64,000 bases of DNA. Source: Vicia villosa (taxonomy: Eukaryota; Streptophyta; Magnoliopsida; Fabales; Fabaceae). The notes beneath the pieces were generated by a model, which ran no database searches, had not been told where the DNA came from, and worked only from the letters and a program-made list of their open reading frames with translations. The position numbers and the translations under genes are program-made. This document shows positions 34,599-47,265 of this stretch, one piece after another. Location: the NCBI RefSeq assembly GCF_029867415.1, contig NC_081184.1, forward strand, positions 73,375,364 through 73,439,363. Direction: 5' to 3'. The number at the start of each line of letters is the position of its first letter. Position 1 is the first letter of the stretch.

Positions 34599-37500
34599 AT
34601 GGCTGGAAGAGGAGGAAGAAATGATGATGCTATCGCTGAGGCTCTGGGCATGATTGCTGATGTGCTTGGAGGAAATGCTGTCGGAGCAGGGGAACTTTCA
34701 GAGGAACAATCCTCCATTGTTCAAAGGCACGCATGATCCTGAAGGTGCCAAGAAATGGCTAAAGGAGATCGAGAGGATTTTCAGAGTCATCGATTGTGCT
34801 GAGAATCTCAAGATGAGATATGGCACACATATGCTGTCTGAAGAAGCTGATGACTGGTGGATGGCAACCAGAGCTGAACTGGATACTGATGGTATAGGAA
34901 TTACTTGGGCTGTATTTGATCGGTCACCATTTCTAGTAAGTTTCCGCACCTTTTTCCGACCAAAAGTCATAATCTTGGTAATACTAAGTGGCATTGTTAT
35001 AGGTTTTTTTTATGAGTTTCTTAATTTGTCGGTTGTTTGAGTTTTTGCATGTTAGTGTGTTTTAAGTTTTATAAAAGTGTCATTTTATGCGTTGGTTTTT
35101 AGTTTGTTGTTGGCCAGGTTGATCCAGGAAAGAGATAGGAACTTAGGACACTCCGGGGCGAAAAAAGAAGCTGAAAGAGCCAAAGATGAAGGTTCACACG
35201 GGCACCAGTGTGCATGCACACGGGCCGTGTCAAAAGATGGCTGGAAAGATGTTTTTGGAAAGCAAAACAGAGGTTTCACACGGGCACCCGTGTTCCTGCA
35301 CACGGCCCGTGTGGAAAGATGCATGGAAAGGCAATTTTGAGAGCTGACCTGAGGAACAACACGGGCACCCGTGTTCCTGCACACGGTCCGTGTTGTTAGG
35401 CGCGGGCAGATATTCAACTTTTGATATTGTGAAAGCCTTGAACTCATTAAGGGTATTTCAGACCTTTCGGATACGGGGGATGACTGCCAACACTACTAAA
35501 ACCTAACGGGAAGAAGGAAGGGGCATCTTGGATCATTGAGCATAGAGAATTACAGAGAAAGAGCAATCAAGGGTTTTGGAAGAGATCTTCAAGAGCACTC
35601 GCGATTGGAGATCATATCGACCGATAATTTCTTGTAATGACTACGTTTACTCTTGTTATTTTCTTACACACTATGAGTAGCTAAACTCTTATTATGCTAG
35701 GGTGATGTCCCTAAATCTTTTCATGTAATGACTTGTTAAAACCGTTGTTGATGAATTTGATGTTTTTATAAATTGAGTTTATGATTCAAAGTTTCTAATG
35801 CTTTATTATATTGGAAAATATTTTATTGATCTACGGTTAGGGCTAGGCGTGACACACCTCCCTAATGCATTTTGAATTGAAACACTACCGACAAATCGCT
35901 TAGGAATAAGGATTTTACTGTAGCGATCATCCATTCTAGAATACAATGCATAATGCTTTAATACTAAATTCAATTATTGAGGAATTGAAATTGACTTTTA
36001 AGTATTAAAAAGTTCTCCACTAAGGAATTAGGGAAAACTATTTTATAGAATTGATACTCAATTGTAGTCACATCTTTTCGTGAACAACGGTGTTCTCAAG
36101 GGGTTACGTAAGATTTATACATCAACCTAGCATGTCTTCTCATTTGTGTACCAAATCATCATTTACTTATCGTTGTTAATTATAAACAGTTATTCAGTTT
36201 TTATCAAACCAATCAAAAACCCAACCATAGCTTTTTGTTCAATTGAAATTTAGTCCTGGCTTATATTTTATCCGCAGTCCTTGTGATCGATACTTGGATA
36301 AATTTCCACTTTAATAACTACATCGGTAAAAAGTAGTACACTTGCTATTTCCCGATCAGTATTCAAAAGAGAATTTTTGAAGGTATTTCCCCGAGGATGT
36401 TAGGGGCAGAAAAGAAATTAAGTTTCTAGAGTTGGTTCAAGGTAATATGACGGTACCAGAGTATGCTGCGAAGTTTGTTGAGTTGGCAAAGTACTATGTT
36501 CACTATAACAATGATGAAGCTAGTGAGTTCTCAAAGTGTGTCAAATTTGAGAATGACCTTCGTGATGAGATCAAGCAAGGCATTAGATACCAGAGGATTC
36601 GGAGATTTGTGGACTGTAGCAGGATTTTTGAAGAGGATAACATCAAGCTGAAGTCATCTCACTCTCGCGAGTTAGTTGACAGAAAGGGTAAGAAACATAT
36701 GGATAGAGGTAAGCCATATGGTAGAGGTAAATCAACTGATTGGAAGAAACCTAGTGGAGGAGATTCCGGTACTCGTATCAAATGTTATAATTGTGGTGAG
36801 TTGGGACATCGTAGGAACGAATGCAAGCTGGAACAGAAGAAGTGTTTCAAGTGTGACCAAGTGGGCCATATTGCTGCTGACTGCAAGAAGAAGGTTGTGA
36901 CTTGTTACAACTGTGGTGAAGAGGGTTACATTAGTACGAATTGTACCAAGCCAAAGAAGAACCAATCGGGAGGAAAGCTTTTTGCCTTGACCGGGTCAGA
37001 GACTACTCCAAAGGATAGATTGATTAAAGGTACGTGTTTAATTCATGGCACACCTTTAGTTGCGGTTATTGATACTGGAGCAACTCATTCTTTTATTTCT
37101 TTGGATTGTGCTAAGAGGTTGGATTTAGAGATATCTGACATAAATGGAAGTATGATTATTGACACTCCTGCATCGGGTTCAGTAACTACTTCATCTGCCT
37201 GTTTGAATTGTCCGGTTGACATTTTTGGTAGAGAATTCGGGATGGACTTAGTGTGTCTTCCTTTGAAACAACTTGATGTAATCTTGGGAATGAATTGGTT
37301 GGAATTCAACCGTGTTCATATCAACTGTTTTATGAAGATGGTAATTTTTCCTGAAGCTGTCAGTGCCGATGAACTGAACATGACAGCTAGGCAAGTGAAT
37401 GAAGCTATCGGAGACGGTGCAACTGTATTTATGTTGTTTACATTGATGGATTTGAAAGAGAAAGTAGTGAGTAGCAACCTACCGGTGGTATGTGAATTTC

Positions 37501-40373
37501 CAGAAGTTTTTTCGGAAGATGTGAATGAATTACCACCAGAAAGAGAAGTAGAATTTTCTATAGATTTGGTTCCGGGAACTAGTCCGTTGTCGATGGCGCC
37601 ATACCGTATGTCGCCGTCTGAGATGGCTAAACTGAAGAAGCTATTGGAAGAATTACTTGAGAAGAAATTCATTCGTACGAGTGTTTCTCCATGGGGTGCG
37701 CCTGTGTTGCTAGTAAAGAAGAAAGAGAATTCTATGAGACTGTGTGTGGATTAGAGACAATTAAACAAAGTTACTATCAAGAATCAGTATCCACTGCCGA
37801 GGATTGATAATTTGATGGATCAGATGGTTGGAGCGTGTGTATTTAGTAAAATTGATCTGAGGTTTGGGTATCACCAAATTCGTGTGAAAGATGATGATAT
37901 TCAGAAGACCGCTTTTAGGACGAGGTATGGACATTATGAGTATTAGGTAATGCCATTTGGAGTTAATAATGCACCTGGTGTTTTTATGGAGTATATGAAC
38001 AGGATCTTTCATCCTTATATCGATAAGTTCGTGGTGGTGTTTAATGATGATATCCTGATATATTCTAAGAGTAAAGAGGAGCATGCGGAACATCTCAGAA
38101 CTGTGTTAGAGTTGTTAAAAGAGAAGCAATTTTTTACCAAGTTATCAGAGTGTGAGTTTTGGTTGGAGGAAGTCAGTTTTCTTGGACATGTGATTTCTAA
38201 GAATGGTATTGTTGTTGATCCTACAAAGATAGAAGCGGTATCTTAGTGGGAAGCTCCGAGGTCCGTGTCCGAGATTCGTAGTTTTCTGGGTCATGTAGGT
38301 TACTACAGGAAGTTTATAGAAGGCTTTTCAAAGTTAGCATTGCCGTTAACTAAATTGACCAGGAAGGGTCAGGCCTTTATTTGGGATGCAAAATGTGAAG
38401 AAGGATTCCAAGAGTTGAAGAAGAGGCTAACAAGTGCTCCTATCTTGATTTTGCCGAATCCGACAGAATCGTTTGTGGTTTATTGTGATGCTTCGCTGAT
38501 GGGTTTGGGGGGTGTGCTGATGCAGAATCAACAAGTAGTCGCGTATTCGTCGAGACAACTCAAAGTGCATGAAAGGAATTATCCGACTCATGATTTAGAG
38601 TTAGCAGCTGTGGTGTTCGTTTTGAAGTTGTGGCGACATTATTTGTATGGTTTGAGATTCGAAGTGTTTAGTGATCATAAGAGTCTGAAGTATCTCTTTG
38701 ATCAGAAGGAGCTGAATATGAGGCAGAGAAGGTGGTTAGAATTCCTCAAAGACTATGATTTTGGTTTGAATTACCACCCTGGTAAGGCAAACGTAGTTGC
38801 TGATGCATTGAGTAGGAAGACCTTGCATATGTCTATGTTAATGGTGAAGGAATTGGATTTGATCGAACAATTCAGAGACTCGAGTTTGGCATGCGAAGGT
38901 ACTCCTACTAGTGTTAAGTTGGGTATGCTAAAGCTGACTAGTGGTATTCTTGCAGAGATCAGAGAGGGTCAGAAAGCTGATGTTGAGTTAATTGATAAGA
39001 TAACTTTAGTTAACCAAGACAAAGGCGGTGAATTTAGAATCGACGAAAATGGTTTACCGAGGTTTGGTGATCGAGTTTGTGTTCCTGATGTTGTCAAACT
39101 TCGAAAAAGTATTCTGGAAGAAGGACACCGTAGTGGATTAAGTATTCATCCTGGTGCTACCAAGATGTATCATGATTTGAGAAAGCTGTTTTGGTGGCCT
39201 GGAATGAAGAAAGAAATTGCTGAGTTTGTGTATTCTTGTTTGACGTGTCAAAAATCAAAAATTGAGCATCAGAAGCCATCTGGGTTTATGCAACCGATGT
39301 TTATTCCTGAGTGAAAGTGGGATAGCATATCAATTGATTTTGTTTCTGGTTTACCGATAACTGTCAAGAATTGTGAAGCTATCTGGGTCGTGGTGGACAG
39401 GTTGACGAAGTCTGCACATTTTATACTGGTAAGAATGGATTATCCAACGGAGAAGCTGGCTCAGTTATATATTGAGAGGATAGTTAGTCTACATGGTATT
39501 CCTTCAAGTATCGTGTCAAACAGAGATCCAAGATTTACGTCAAATTTCTTGGAAGGTTTGCAGAAGGCTTTAGGTACTAAGCTAAGATTGAGTTCTGCTT
39601 ATCATCCGCAGACGGATGGACAGACTGAGAGGACGATTCAGTCGTTAGAGGATTTGTTGCGGGCTTGTGTGTGGGAAAAAGGAGGTGCTAGGGATAGTTA
39701 CCTGCCTTTGATTGAGTTTACCTACAACAACAGTAATCATTCGAGTATCAGTATGGCTCCATTTGAGGCATTGTATGGTAAGAGATGTAGAACGCCATTG
39801 TGTTGGTACCAATCTGGTGAGAGTGCTGTAATTGGACCAGAAATCGTACAACAGACTACAAAGAAAATTAAGATGATTCAAGAGAAGAAGAAAGCTTCTC
39901 AGAGTCGTCAGAAGAGTTATCATGACAAGAGGAGGAAAACACTTGAGTTTCAAGAGGGAGATCGTGTGTTTATGAGAGTTACTCCTATGACGGGTATTGG
40001 TCGAGCCTTGAAGTCAAAGAAGTTTACTCCGCGTTTTATTGGACCATTCCAAATTTCTGAAAGAGTGGGAGAAGTGGCATATCGTATTGCTTTACCGCCG
40101 ATGCTTGCAAACTTGCATGATGTATTTCATGTATCTCAGTTGAGGAAATACATTTCAGATCCGTCCCATGTGATCCAAGCAGATAATGTACAGGTAAAAG
40201 ACAACTTAACGGTTGAGACTTTGCCTGTGAGGATTGAAGACCGAAGACTGAAGCAGTTGCGTAGCAAGGAAATAGCTTTGGTCAGGGTAGCTTGGGGAGG
40301 ACCGGCTGAGGGAAATGTTACCTGGGAGCTACAGAGCCAGATGAAGGATTCTTATCCGGAACTCTTTACCTGA
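34599..40373 (+). pseudogene. gag-pol: Tekay-like gag-pol polyprotein, broken
   Basis: It starts at ATG 34599 (MAGRGGRNDDAIAEALGM). A frameshift near 34670, the solo LTR (34917-36358) and another frameshift near 36381 interrupt gag. From 36395 one frame continues to TGA 40371, with stops at 37752 (TAG), 37944 (TAG), 38244 (TAG) and 39312 (TGA). Domains in order: three zinc knuckles (36782-36945), the third with Tyr in place of His (CYNCGEEGYISTNC); protease AVIDTGATHSFIS (37060); RT with [10 protein letters not shown], where FIDD or YVDD is usual (38040); RNase H with YCDASLMGLGGVL and NVVADALSRK; integrase HHCC, then the DDE core with SNRDPRFTS, where SDRD is usual, so the second catalytic Asp is Asn. 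The C-terminus WELQSQMKDSYPELF is chromodomain-like. The protein cannot be made whole. Confidence 0.93.
34917..36358 (+). mobile_element. Solo LTR of an Athila/Tat-like family, inside Tekay gag
   Basis: It starts TGATCGGTCACCATTTCTA and ends CTATTTCCCGATCA, with perfect target duplication GTATT at 34912-34916 and 36359-36363. No internal region remains, so it is a product of LTR-LTR recombination. Length (1442 bp), ends and palindromes match the LTR type at 6386-7838, but the body is clearly diverged, so it is a sister family. At 35190-35400 it has three CACACGGGC...GCCCGTGT blocks. Confidence 0.93.
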
Positions 40374-40415
40374 GGTATGTTTTCGAGGACGAAAACTCTT
40401 TCAGTGGAGGAGAGA

Positions 40416-42430
40416 TGTAACACCCGTATAATTTTAATTTTAATTTAAATTGGATATTGGATTAATAATTGGAATTATTAGGGATTTTATGAAAATAATG
40501 GAAAAGAGGATGGTTTGTGGCATTTGGGCCATGTGGGAGATAAGTAAAATTAAGGGGTGTGTTGTAGTAAAGTCTTTACTAATTTTATTATTATTTTCAC
40601 AAAATAATTAGAATTGGGGAAAGAAAGGACAGAATGTGGAAAAGAGAGTCTGAAGGTGGGAACACGAAGAACTGAAGGAGAACTGAACAAGGAGAGACCA
40701 AAGATCAAGAACTCTTGACTAAGGTAAGGTGGGACTCTCCATTTAATCTCTTTTATTGTGTTGTGGATGATGATGTTGATTTGGAGTATTGTTTAGATCA
40801 ATAGGTTCTATGTTCTGATTTTATTGTTTGTGTTCATCATTTGGGTTGAAATTTATGACTGTTAATCCCTAAAAACTGATTAGATTTAGGTTGTGATGAG
40901 TAAAATCGAATATAGAGTCATATACTATTGATTTTGGATGAATCCTATGCTGTATAGAATGTGGAATTTCTGGTTTTAGACCTAAATCGCAGGCTGAAAC
41001 GAATGGATTCGCGAAGAAGACGAATGGGTAAGTTGCAGTTTTTTTGAAACTGCTGTCCATTTGCGTATGGTACACATATGATACGTGTATGGGGGGGGGG
41101 GGTACGTGTAACACCCCAATTCTACCCAAGCATTTAGGCAAGAAAATATCAGAGTGTTAAAATTTCATACAACACAATTAGGATGTTACACTAAGTAACC
41201 AAACAAACACCTAGAAAACAAACGGCCATCAGCGATGCCAAAAGCATACAACACCTGCCTATAAAATGATACATAACACACGGAAGATATGAACATATAA
41301 ATGTACGTATAGCTCTCACTATCAAAGAGGATTTTTCCAAAATAAAGTGTTTACAATACACATCAGCACATCATCACATATACATGGTCAAAAGAGTCAT
41401 ATACAAATAAATAACAACAGACTCCCGACTACCCGGTGCTACGTATCAGAGCAACCGTATGGTACGCGTATGGCTAGTGTGAGATGCAGATTTTTGCTGT
41501 TTTGTGAATTTTGAAAGTCTGACGACGTGTAACTTTTGAACTAATAGATCTATATGAATTATTGTTATATGATTTATTGAATAATGTTAATGTATATATG
41601 AACATGCTTGTTAATGATGATGATGATGATGACGAAATGAGTATAAGATGATGCTACTCATAAAATGATGATGATAAAAGTATGTTGTATATATGTTGCA
41701 TGCATTCATAATCATTTGAAATGGGTTGAATCCTAATGATGAGAGGATTCAGTGAAGGGCAAGATTCCCATTGTGTGGAATCTGTGCTGGCAAGGCCGTA
41801 TCTGGATAATGTTAGATCGGTCGGTGGGTGATTCCCATTAATGATGTTTGGTACCACATGCATAGTGTCAGTTTCATACATGTGCATAACTTTTATAACA
41901 TGAATGATGTATTATGTGTTTTGACTCGATAATTGATGAAGATGTGTATGACGAAATGTCTGAATATGAAATGATTGGGTGAATGATATAACTATGATAT
42001 ATTGTTATTTATGATGCAATAACATTGGTTAACTGTGATGAGACTCACCCTTACTTATTGTCATTTTTCAGATTGAGGATAGCGGCTTGACTTGGTGAGG
42101 ATTAGCTCATAAGTCGGTTTAGTAGTTGTGTCAGGTGTCATAATCTAGTAGATGTAACACTAGGAACGCGATGTTTTGAGTTCTAGATGATAACTCTATT
42201 TGTTTAGATTATTTTTGAAGTCTGATACATTAACAATGTGATGTTGACTTAACGATTTATTTCCGCTATGTAAACATGATAATTGAATTATGAGTTATGT
42301 TTAGATGTTCTCGGTGAATGCATGACATATGACGAATGTGGTTTTCTTTATTTATGAATTGTGAAACCTTTCTGCATGTTACTCTGATTTAATTTCGTTA
42401 ATTGTTGTGGGGTATTTGAGGGGTGTTACA
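40416..42430 (+). repeat. 3' LTR of the Tekay-like element (2015 bp)
   Basis: It is collinear with the 5' LTR at both ends. In the middle, from about 41065 to 41475, the TACGCGTA block is mostly replaced by a foreign fragment (41107-41456) next to a poly-G run near 41091-41102. Scattered substitutions suggest an older insertion than the Athila-like element. Confidence 0.9.
41107..41456 (-). repeat. Inverted fragment of another Tekay-type LTR
   Basis: On the plus strand it starts TGTAACACCCCAATTC. Read on the minus strand it ends GAATTGGGGTGTTACA, the usual 3' end of a Tekay-type LTR, and begins with TTGCTCTGATACGTAGCACC. It has no match in the 5' LTR and no clear target duplication, so it is a truncated fragment captured by repair or recombination. 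Confidence 0.6.
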
Positions 42431-44689
42431 CAGGAGACCAGAAGATAAAGCAGAATCTTTGGGACATAAGAAGACTAGCAGAAAAAGCATTGTCTGCTAT
42501 GAATGTAAAGAACCAGGTCACTTTAAGAATGACTGTCCTAAGCTGCAGAGAGAAAGGCCAAAGAAAAAATTCGAAAAGAAGAAAAGTCTGATGGTCACAT
42601 GGGATGATTCAGAATCTTTTGAAGGTGAACATGCCAACTTAGCACTAATGGCTACCATAGGAGATGACCCTGGCTCTGAATCAGAAACTGATGAGGTATT
42701 CTCTGAACTTACTAGAGATGAGCTTGTAGAAAGCTTATCAGAACTTCTGTAAAACCATAGTAAACTCTGAATCAAATACAAGAAACTTAAAAATAGTTTT
42801 GTAGTTGAAACTGAGAAACTTAAAACAGAAAATTCTGAACTTAAAGAAAGTAATCTTAAACTCATAGAGGAATTAAAAATTCAAAAAATCTCTAATTCAG
42901 ATACTACTTCAAGTTCAAAAGATATTCTAAAAGAATATGACTCTGGTTTTCAAAAATTTCTTGCTAGAAGCATATATAGAAGCAAAATGGCTTCAATGAT
43001 TTATGGTGTTAGTAGAAACAACAGAAAAGGAATTGGTTATGAACCACCAAAAGGAAAAGAACCATATCAAACTAAACCTGTTGATGATATGGTTATTACA
43101 TATAAACCTTTACACACCCAATTTGAATTTGGTCACACACATGATATTAAATACACTTCTTATTCTGAGAACCTTCATGCTAGACCTAAGTTCAAACATA
43201 ACTTTAGGCACACTAACATCAAAGGACCCAAAAAGATGTGGGTACCTAAGGGGAAAATAATATATGTTGAAGATGTCCTTAGCAGCATAGTTGAAACACC
43301 AGTCATGGTACCTGGACTCTGGATGCTCGCGACACATGACGGGAAGAAAGTCTATGTTCCAAAGCCTGGAGCTTAAATCTAGTTGAGATGTTAGATTTGG
43401 AGGAAATCAAAAAGGAAAGACTATCGGTTTTGGAACTATTGGAAACGGTAATTCTCCCTCCATAACTAATGTTCTATTAGTAGAAGGATTAGTACATAAT
43501 TTATTCTCCATAAGTCAATTAAGTGACAAGGGCTATGACATAATCTTTAATCAAAAGTCCTGTAAAGCTGTCAATCAGAAAAATGGATCAATCCTCTTCA
43601 CTTGCAAGAGAAAGAACAACATTTACAAAATTGATTTTTCTAATCTTAAAACTCAGAAAGTAACTTGTCTTCTGTTTGTTAACGATGAGCAATGAGTCTG
43701 GCACAGAAGATTGGGACATGTTAGCATGAGGAGAATATCTAAGCTTAACAAACTCAATCTGGTCAGAGGACTTCCCAATCTAAAGTTCAACTCAGAAGCT
43801 CTGTGTGAAGCATGTCAGAAAGGAAAGTTTTCAAAACCCTCTTTTAAATGAAAAATGTTGTCTCTTCCTCTAGGCCATTAAAACTTCTGCACATTGATCT
43901 ATTTGGTCTAGTGAAAACTCTATCAGTCATAGGCAAGAAGTATGGATTAGTAATTGTTGATGACTATAGCAGATGGACATGGGTTAAGTTCTTAAAACAC
44001 AAGGATGAGTCACATTCCGTGTTCTTTGATTTCTGTAACCAAGTTCAAAATGAAAAAGAGTTTAGAATCATAAAGGTTAGAAGTGATCATGGTGGAGAAT
44101 TCGAGAACAATCTCTTTGAAAAGCTCTTTAAAGAAAATGGCATTTCTCATGATTTCTCTTGTCCTAGAACTCCCCAACAAAATGGAGTTGTAGAACAAAA
44201 GAATAGAACATTGCAAGAACCATGATTAACGAAACCAATATGGCTAAACATTTCTAAGCAGAATCAGTGAACACAGCGTGTTATATTCAAAATAGAATCT
44301 CTCTAAGACCTATTCTTGAAAAGACTCCTTATGAATTGTGGAAAAACAGAAAACCCAACATTTCATATTTCCATCCTTTTGGATGTACTTGTTATATATT
44401 GAACACTAAAGATCATCTGAACAAGTTTGATTCTAAGGCACAAAAGTGCTTTCTGCTTGGGTACTCTGAATGATCAAAAAGTTATAGAGTATTCAATACA
44501 GAAACTCTGATTGTTGAAGAATCAATCAATGTTAGATTTGATAATAAGCTTGGCCATCAAAAGCCAAAGACAATTCAGAAGATCCTCAAATTACAACATC
44601 TATGGAGAACTTGAGAATTTATGAAGAAACATCTCAAAGAGATCTTCTAGACTCACCTCAGCACATCCTAAAGATGTTATACTCAGAAC
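42431..44689 (+). pseudogene. Copia gag C-terminus, protease and integrase remnant
   Basis: This continues the copia gag interrupted at 32623. The zinc knuckle CYECKEPGHFKNDC is at 42499-42540, followed by an acidic region. At 43308 the copia protease motif WYLDSGCSRHMTG is readable in a frame different from its upstream neighbour, so a frameshift separates them. The pre-integrase segment (43440-43850) has many stops. Integrase is at 43848-44473 with VIVDDYSRWTWV, VRSDHGGEFEN and TPQQNGVVEQKNRTLQE; a small indel at about 44218 and a stop near 44472 break it. The DDE residues look kept. RT and RNase H are absent. Confidence 0.88.
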
Positions 44690-45239
44690 AGCGTACGAGG
44701 GAGCAACGATCAACAACTTCCAAAGGCTATACATAGAAGATCATTTGAAAAAGCAATAGAGATTTCACGAACAAGAGCTGCTCACGAAAAATCTTATGCT
44801 GAAAGAAAGTATTTTGTTCATATCACTTTATTAAAATTCATATTCATTGTACTTAAACATAGTGAAAAATCACTGTTGTGATAAAGATTTTTAGAACCAA
44901 TCTGAAATACTATTTGTTAGAAGTTCTTACTTGTAATTGTTCCTTGAGAGACCAGTTCGGTCCGATTTCTCAAGAGGGCTAGGACTAGTTAGTCTTAGAG
45001 GTGTTAGTCACTAGCAGTTGGCTTGTGCATTGTATTGTTAGTCATACCAGTTGGTTGTGCATTTGTAATCAGTTTGGTTATAGTGGATTAAGTCCTCGTT
45101 GAGAGAGGCGAAATCACCTTGACAGGTGGACTGGAATAGTTTGAGTTTAAACGAACCAGGATAAAAATATCGTGTGATTTTTTATTAAACAAAGAAAACC
45201 CCTTATTCAACCCCCCTCTAAATGTTTTCATACCCTTCA
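44690..45239 (+). repeat. 3' LTR remnant of the SIRE-like copia
   Basis: It matches 31189-31742 of the 5' LTR, starting at ACAGCGTACGAGG and ending CATACCCTTCA. The first ~420 bp of the LTR are missing. The join carries a GAACAGCGTACGAG word that could have served as microhomology. Confidence 0.88.
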
Positions 45240-45244
45240 CATCA

Positions 45245-46660
45245 AACTGGTAAATTTAAATATCCTTATGCAGGATAAGAGATGGTAAAGGTAAGAGTCG
45301 GACATGATAAATATATCATATTTAATATCACATAGTTATTTGTGCGACAACGTAGATATAAGTTAACAATCAACGTGTAATTTTTCATGATATTTTACTA
45401 ACTCGATCACGTAAATATTTAATTAGTGCAATTATAAAATTTTGGACAAATTAATTAGTAACATCGGAGACTTTGCTTCGGTTGTGTTTGCCAAGAAGTG
45501 TTTTGGTTTTAAAAAGAGTAATTTTGGTTTAAAGAAACAATTAAAAAAGTGAAAAGATGAATGTAAACTACCAAGAAAATCAAATAAAAAATATAAGTTA
45601 CTCTATTTAAAATGACAGAAAATGTAAATTGATTTGAATTGTAAAATGTTTTAATATTATAATTTTTTTTCATAAAGTTGTTATTTTTGAAACTCTAAGA
45701 TTTAGAAAACATCTTGTAGGGAGATTAGGAGATACGTAGAAGAGAACATAGTAAGTGTGCAAAAATATTGTTAACCCAACTATATTACTAAATTGAATTG
45801 CATTGCATAATAAAAAAATTGAACCACTTAAATGATTCATGAACTTAACAATTCACTTAAAACAATTTTAATTCAGTTTAAATCCGATTGATAATTAATT
45901 TTCTTTTATAAATTAGTTTAATTATATGAAATGATTTCTCAAGAAAACAAGAAGAAAAACGATTAAAAGTGATCGAAAACAAAATAATTTTGAAAATAAT
46001 AAAATAATTTGTATTCTGAAAAATAAAAAAGATTTATTTTTGAATAAAAACATTTTTTCTAAAAATAAAAAATATTTGTTTAAGTAAAAAAAGTATTTTT
46101 TTTCTAAAAAGGAAAAATAATTTTCATTCTGAAAAATAAAATAAAAAATTTAAAATGAAAACAAATTTACTTGAAAATAAAAAGATTTATTCTAAAAATT
46201 AAAAATTATAAGTTTTTCTGAAAAAAATTAATTCAAAATTTTTTAAATAAAAAATATTTTCTTTCAATTCTGCAAATAATATTTTTGTATATTGAAAAAA
46301 AATTCTGCAAACAATTTTCTTAATGAAATTAAAAAAAATTGTTTTAAAAGAGTTCAAAATATAAAACGGATTTATAATTGCAAATTAATTATAAACTAGT
46401 TTATTTATACACCCTGGTTCTAAACTAATTTTAAATTGAATTGAAACTATTTTAACAGTTAAATACATTTTTATTAAAATAATTATTACAAAGTGAATCA
46501 GACCATAAATATGACTTAATTTAATGCACTTCATAAACTATAAACACCCCTATACTAATTGTCTTAGAAACTTAAACCTAGGCAACAAGTTTTATGCCAG
46601 ACATGCAAGCAAAGTTGTTTAGTATAAGTAGGGAAATTATTCCCTAGAGCTAAGAGACTT
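45245..46660. other. Intergenic AT-rich DNA between copia and Helitron
   Basis: No gene or repeat family is recognised. About 45950-46350 is very rich in AAAAATAA and TTTTTGAA words (GAAAATAATAAAATAATTTG and similar) and may be a matrix-attachment-like or simple decayed region. Confidence 0.5.
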
Positions 46661-46974
46661 ATCTACTATCTTACCATTACTAAAGGATTGACCAAACACC
46701 CCATTATGCCCTTCTCATCAATTTATTTTGGCTAAATACCCTTTTTGGTCCCTTAAATATATCTCGGGGTCCATTCTGGTCCCTTATCTTTAAAAAGTGT
46801 CAAAGTGGTCCTTTAATTGTTCAAAAAGGTCCACGTTAGTCCTTTCCGTCCAATTTTTACTAACAGCGTTAAGTTTTCCATGCTGGCATCTGACGTGTGA
46901 CATATTTTTGTACACGTGACATATGTTTACCATCAATGTAATCAAAATTATCATAAAAATTCCAAAATTTCGCC

Positions 46975-47045
46975 CTTAGGCTGGATTTGAACTCATGCCA
47001 CCTTACATGGTGGAGAAATAACTTACCACTACATCACTTTACAAT
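46975..47045 (-). other. tRNA-like motif in left TIR extension
   Basis: On the minus strand, GTGATGTAGTGGTAAG resembles a tRNA A-box and GAGTTCAAATCC, about 35 bp later, a B-box. The mirrored right copy near 48015-48090 has GTGGTGTAGTGGTAG and GGTTCGAAACC. No full cloverleaf is evident, so it is a relic or chance match, not a functional tRNA. Confidence 0.4.
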
Positions 47046-47139
47046 TAATGTTTATCTTACACATTCTTAATTATTTATTATTAAATTTCTCATTATTAAT
47101 TAACAATTATAATCCAAACCATTCTTCTTCATCCAGTAA

Positions 47140-47265
47140 CGAGAACAATAACAATAAAACATAACAATAAAACCCAGTAGCCAAATAAAACCCAGTAGCC
47201 ACATCCATGTATGAATATAACATAACAATAAAACCCAGTAGCCAAATAAAACCTAGTAGCCAAAG
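47140..47265. repeat. CCCAGTAGCCAAATAAAA short repeat
   Basis: AACCCAGTAGCCA or AACCTAGTAGCCA occurs four times, with AACATAACAATAAAA between copies, inside the Mutator-like element. Confidence 0.9.

Larger units (their letters stand above)
32624..42430 (+). mobile_element. Tekay/Del-like Ty3/gypsy chromovirus, nested in copia gag
   Basis: The LTRs are 32624-34467 and 40416-42430; both begin TGTAACACCCGTATAA and end GGGGTGTTACA. The primer site TGGTATCAGAGC (34472) and the purine tract GTGGAGGAGAGA (40404-40415) are in place. The flanks are CAGGT and CAGGA, a 5-bp duplication with one later change. gag-pro-RT-RNaseH-integrase are in gypsy order, with a chromodomain-like C-terminus. The element carries its own insertions: a solo LTR at 34917-36358 and an inverted LTR fragment at 41107-41456. 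Confidence 0.93.
30773..45239 (+). mobile_element. SIRE/Maximus-like Ty1/copia element, split by a gypsy insertion
   Basis: The 5' LTR is 30773-31742 and the 3' LTR remnant 44690-45239. The 5-bp target duplication CATCA is at 30768-30772 and 45240-45244. gag starts at 31804, is cut at 32623 by the Tekay-like element and resumes at 42431 directly before the zinc knuckle. Protease and integrase follow. RT and RNase H are absent: integrase-side sequence joins straight into the middle of the 3' LTR near 44690. That is a deletion of the rest of pol plus the first ~420 bp of the LTR. Several stops are present throughout. Confidence 0.92.
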
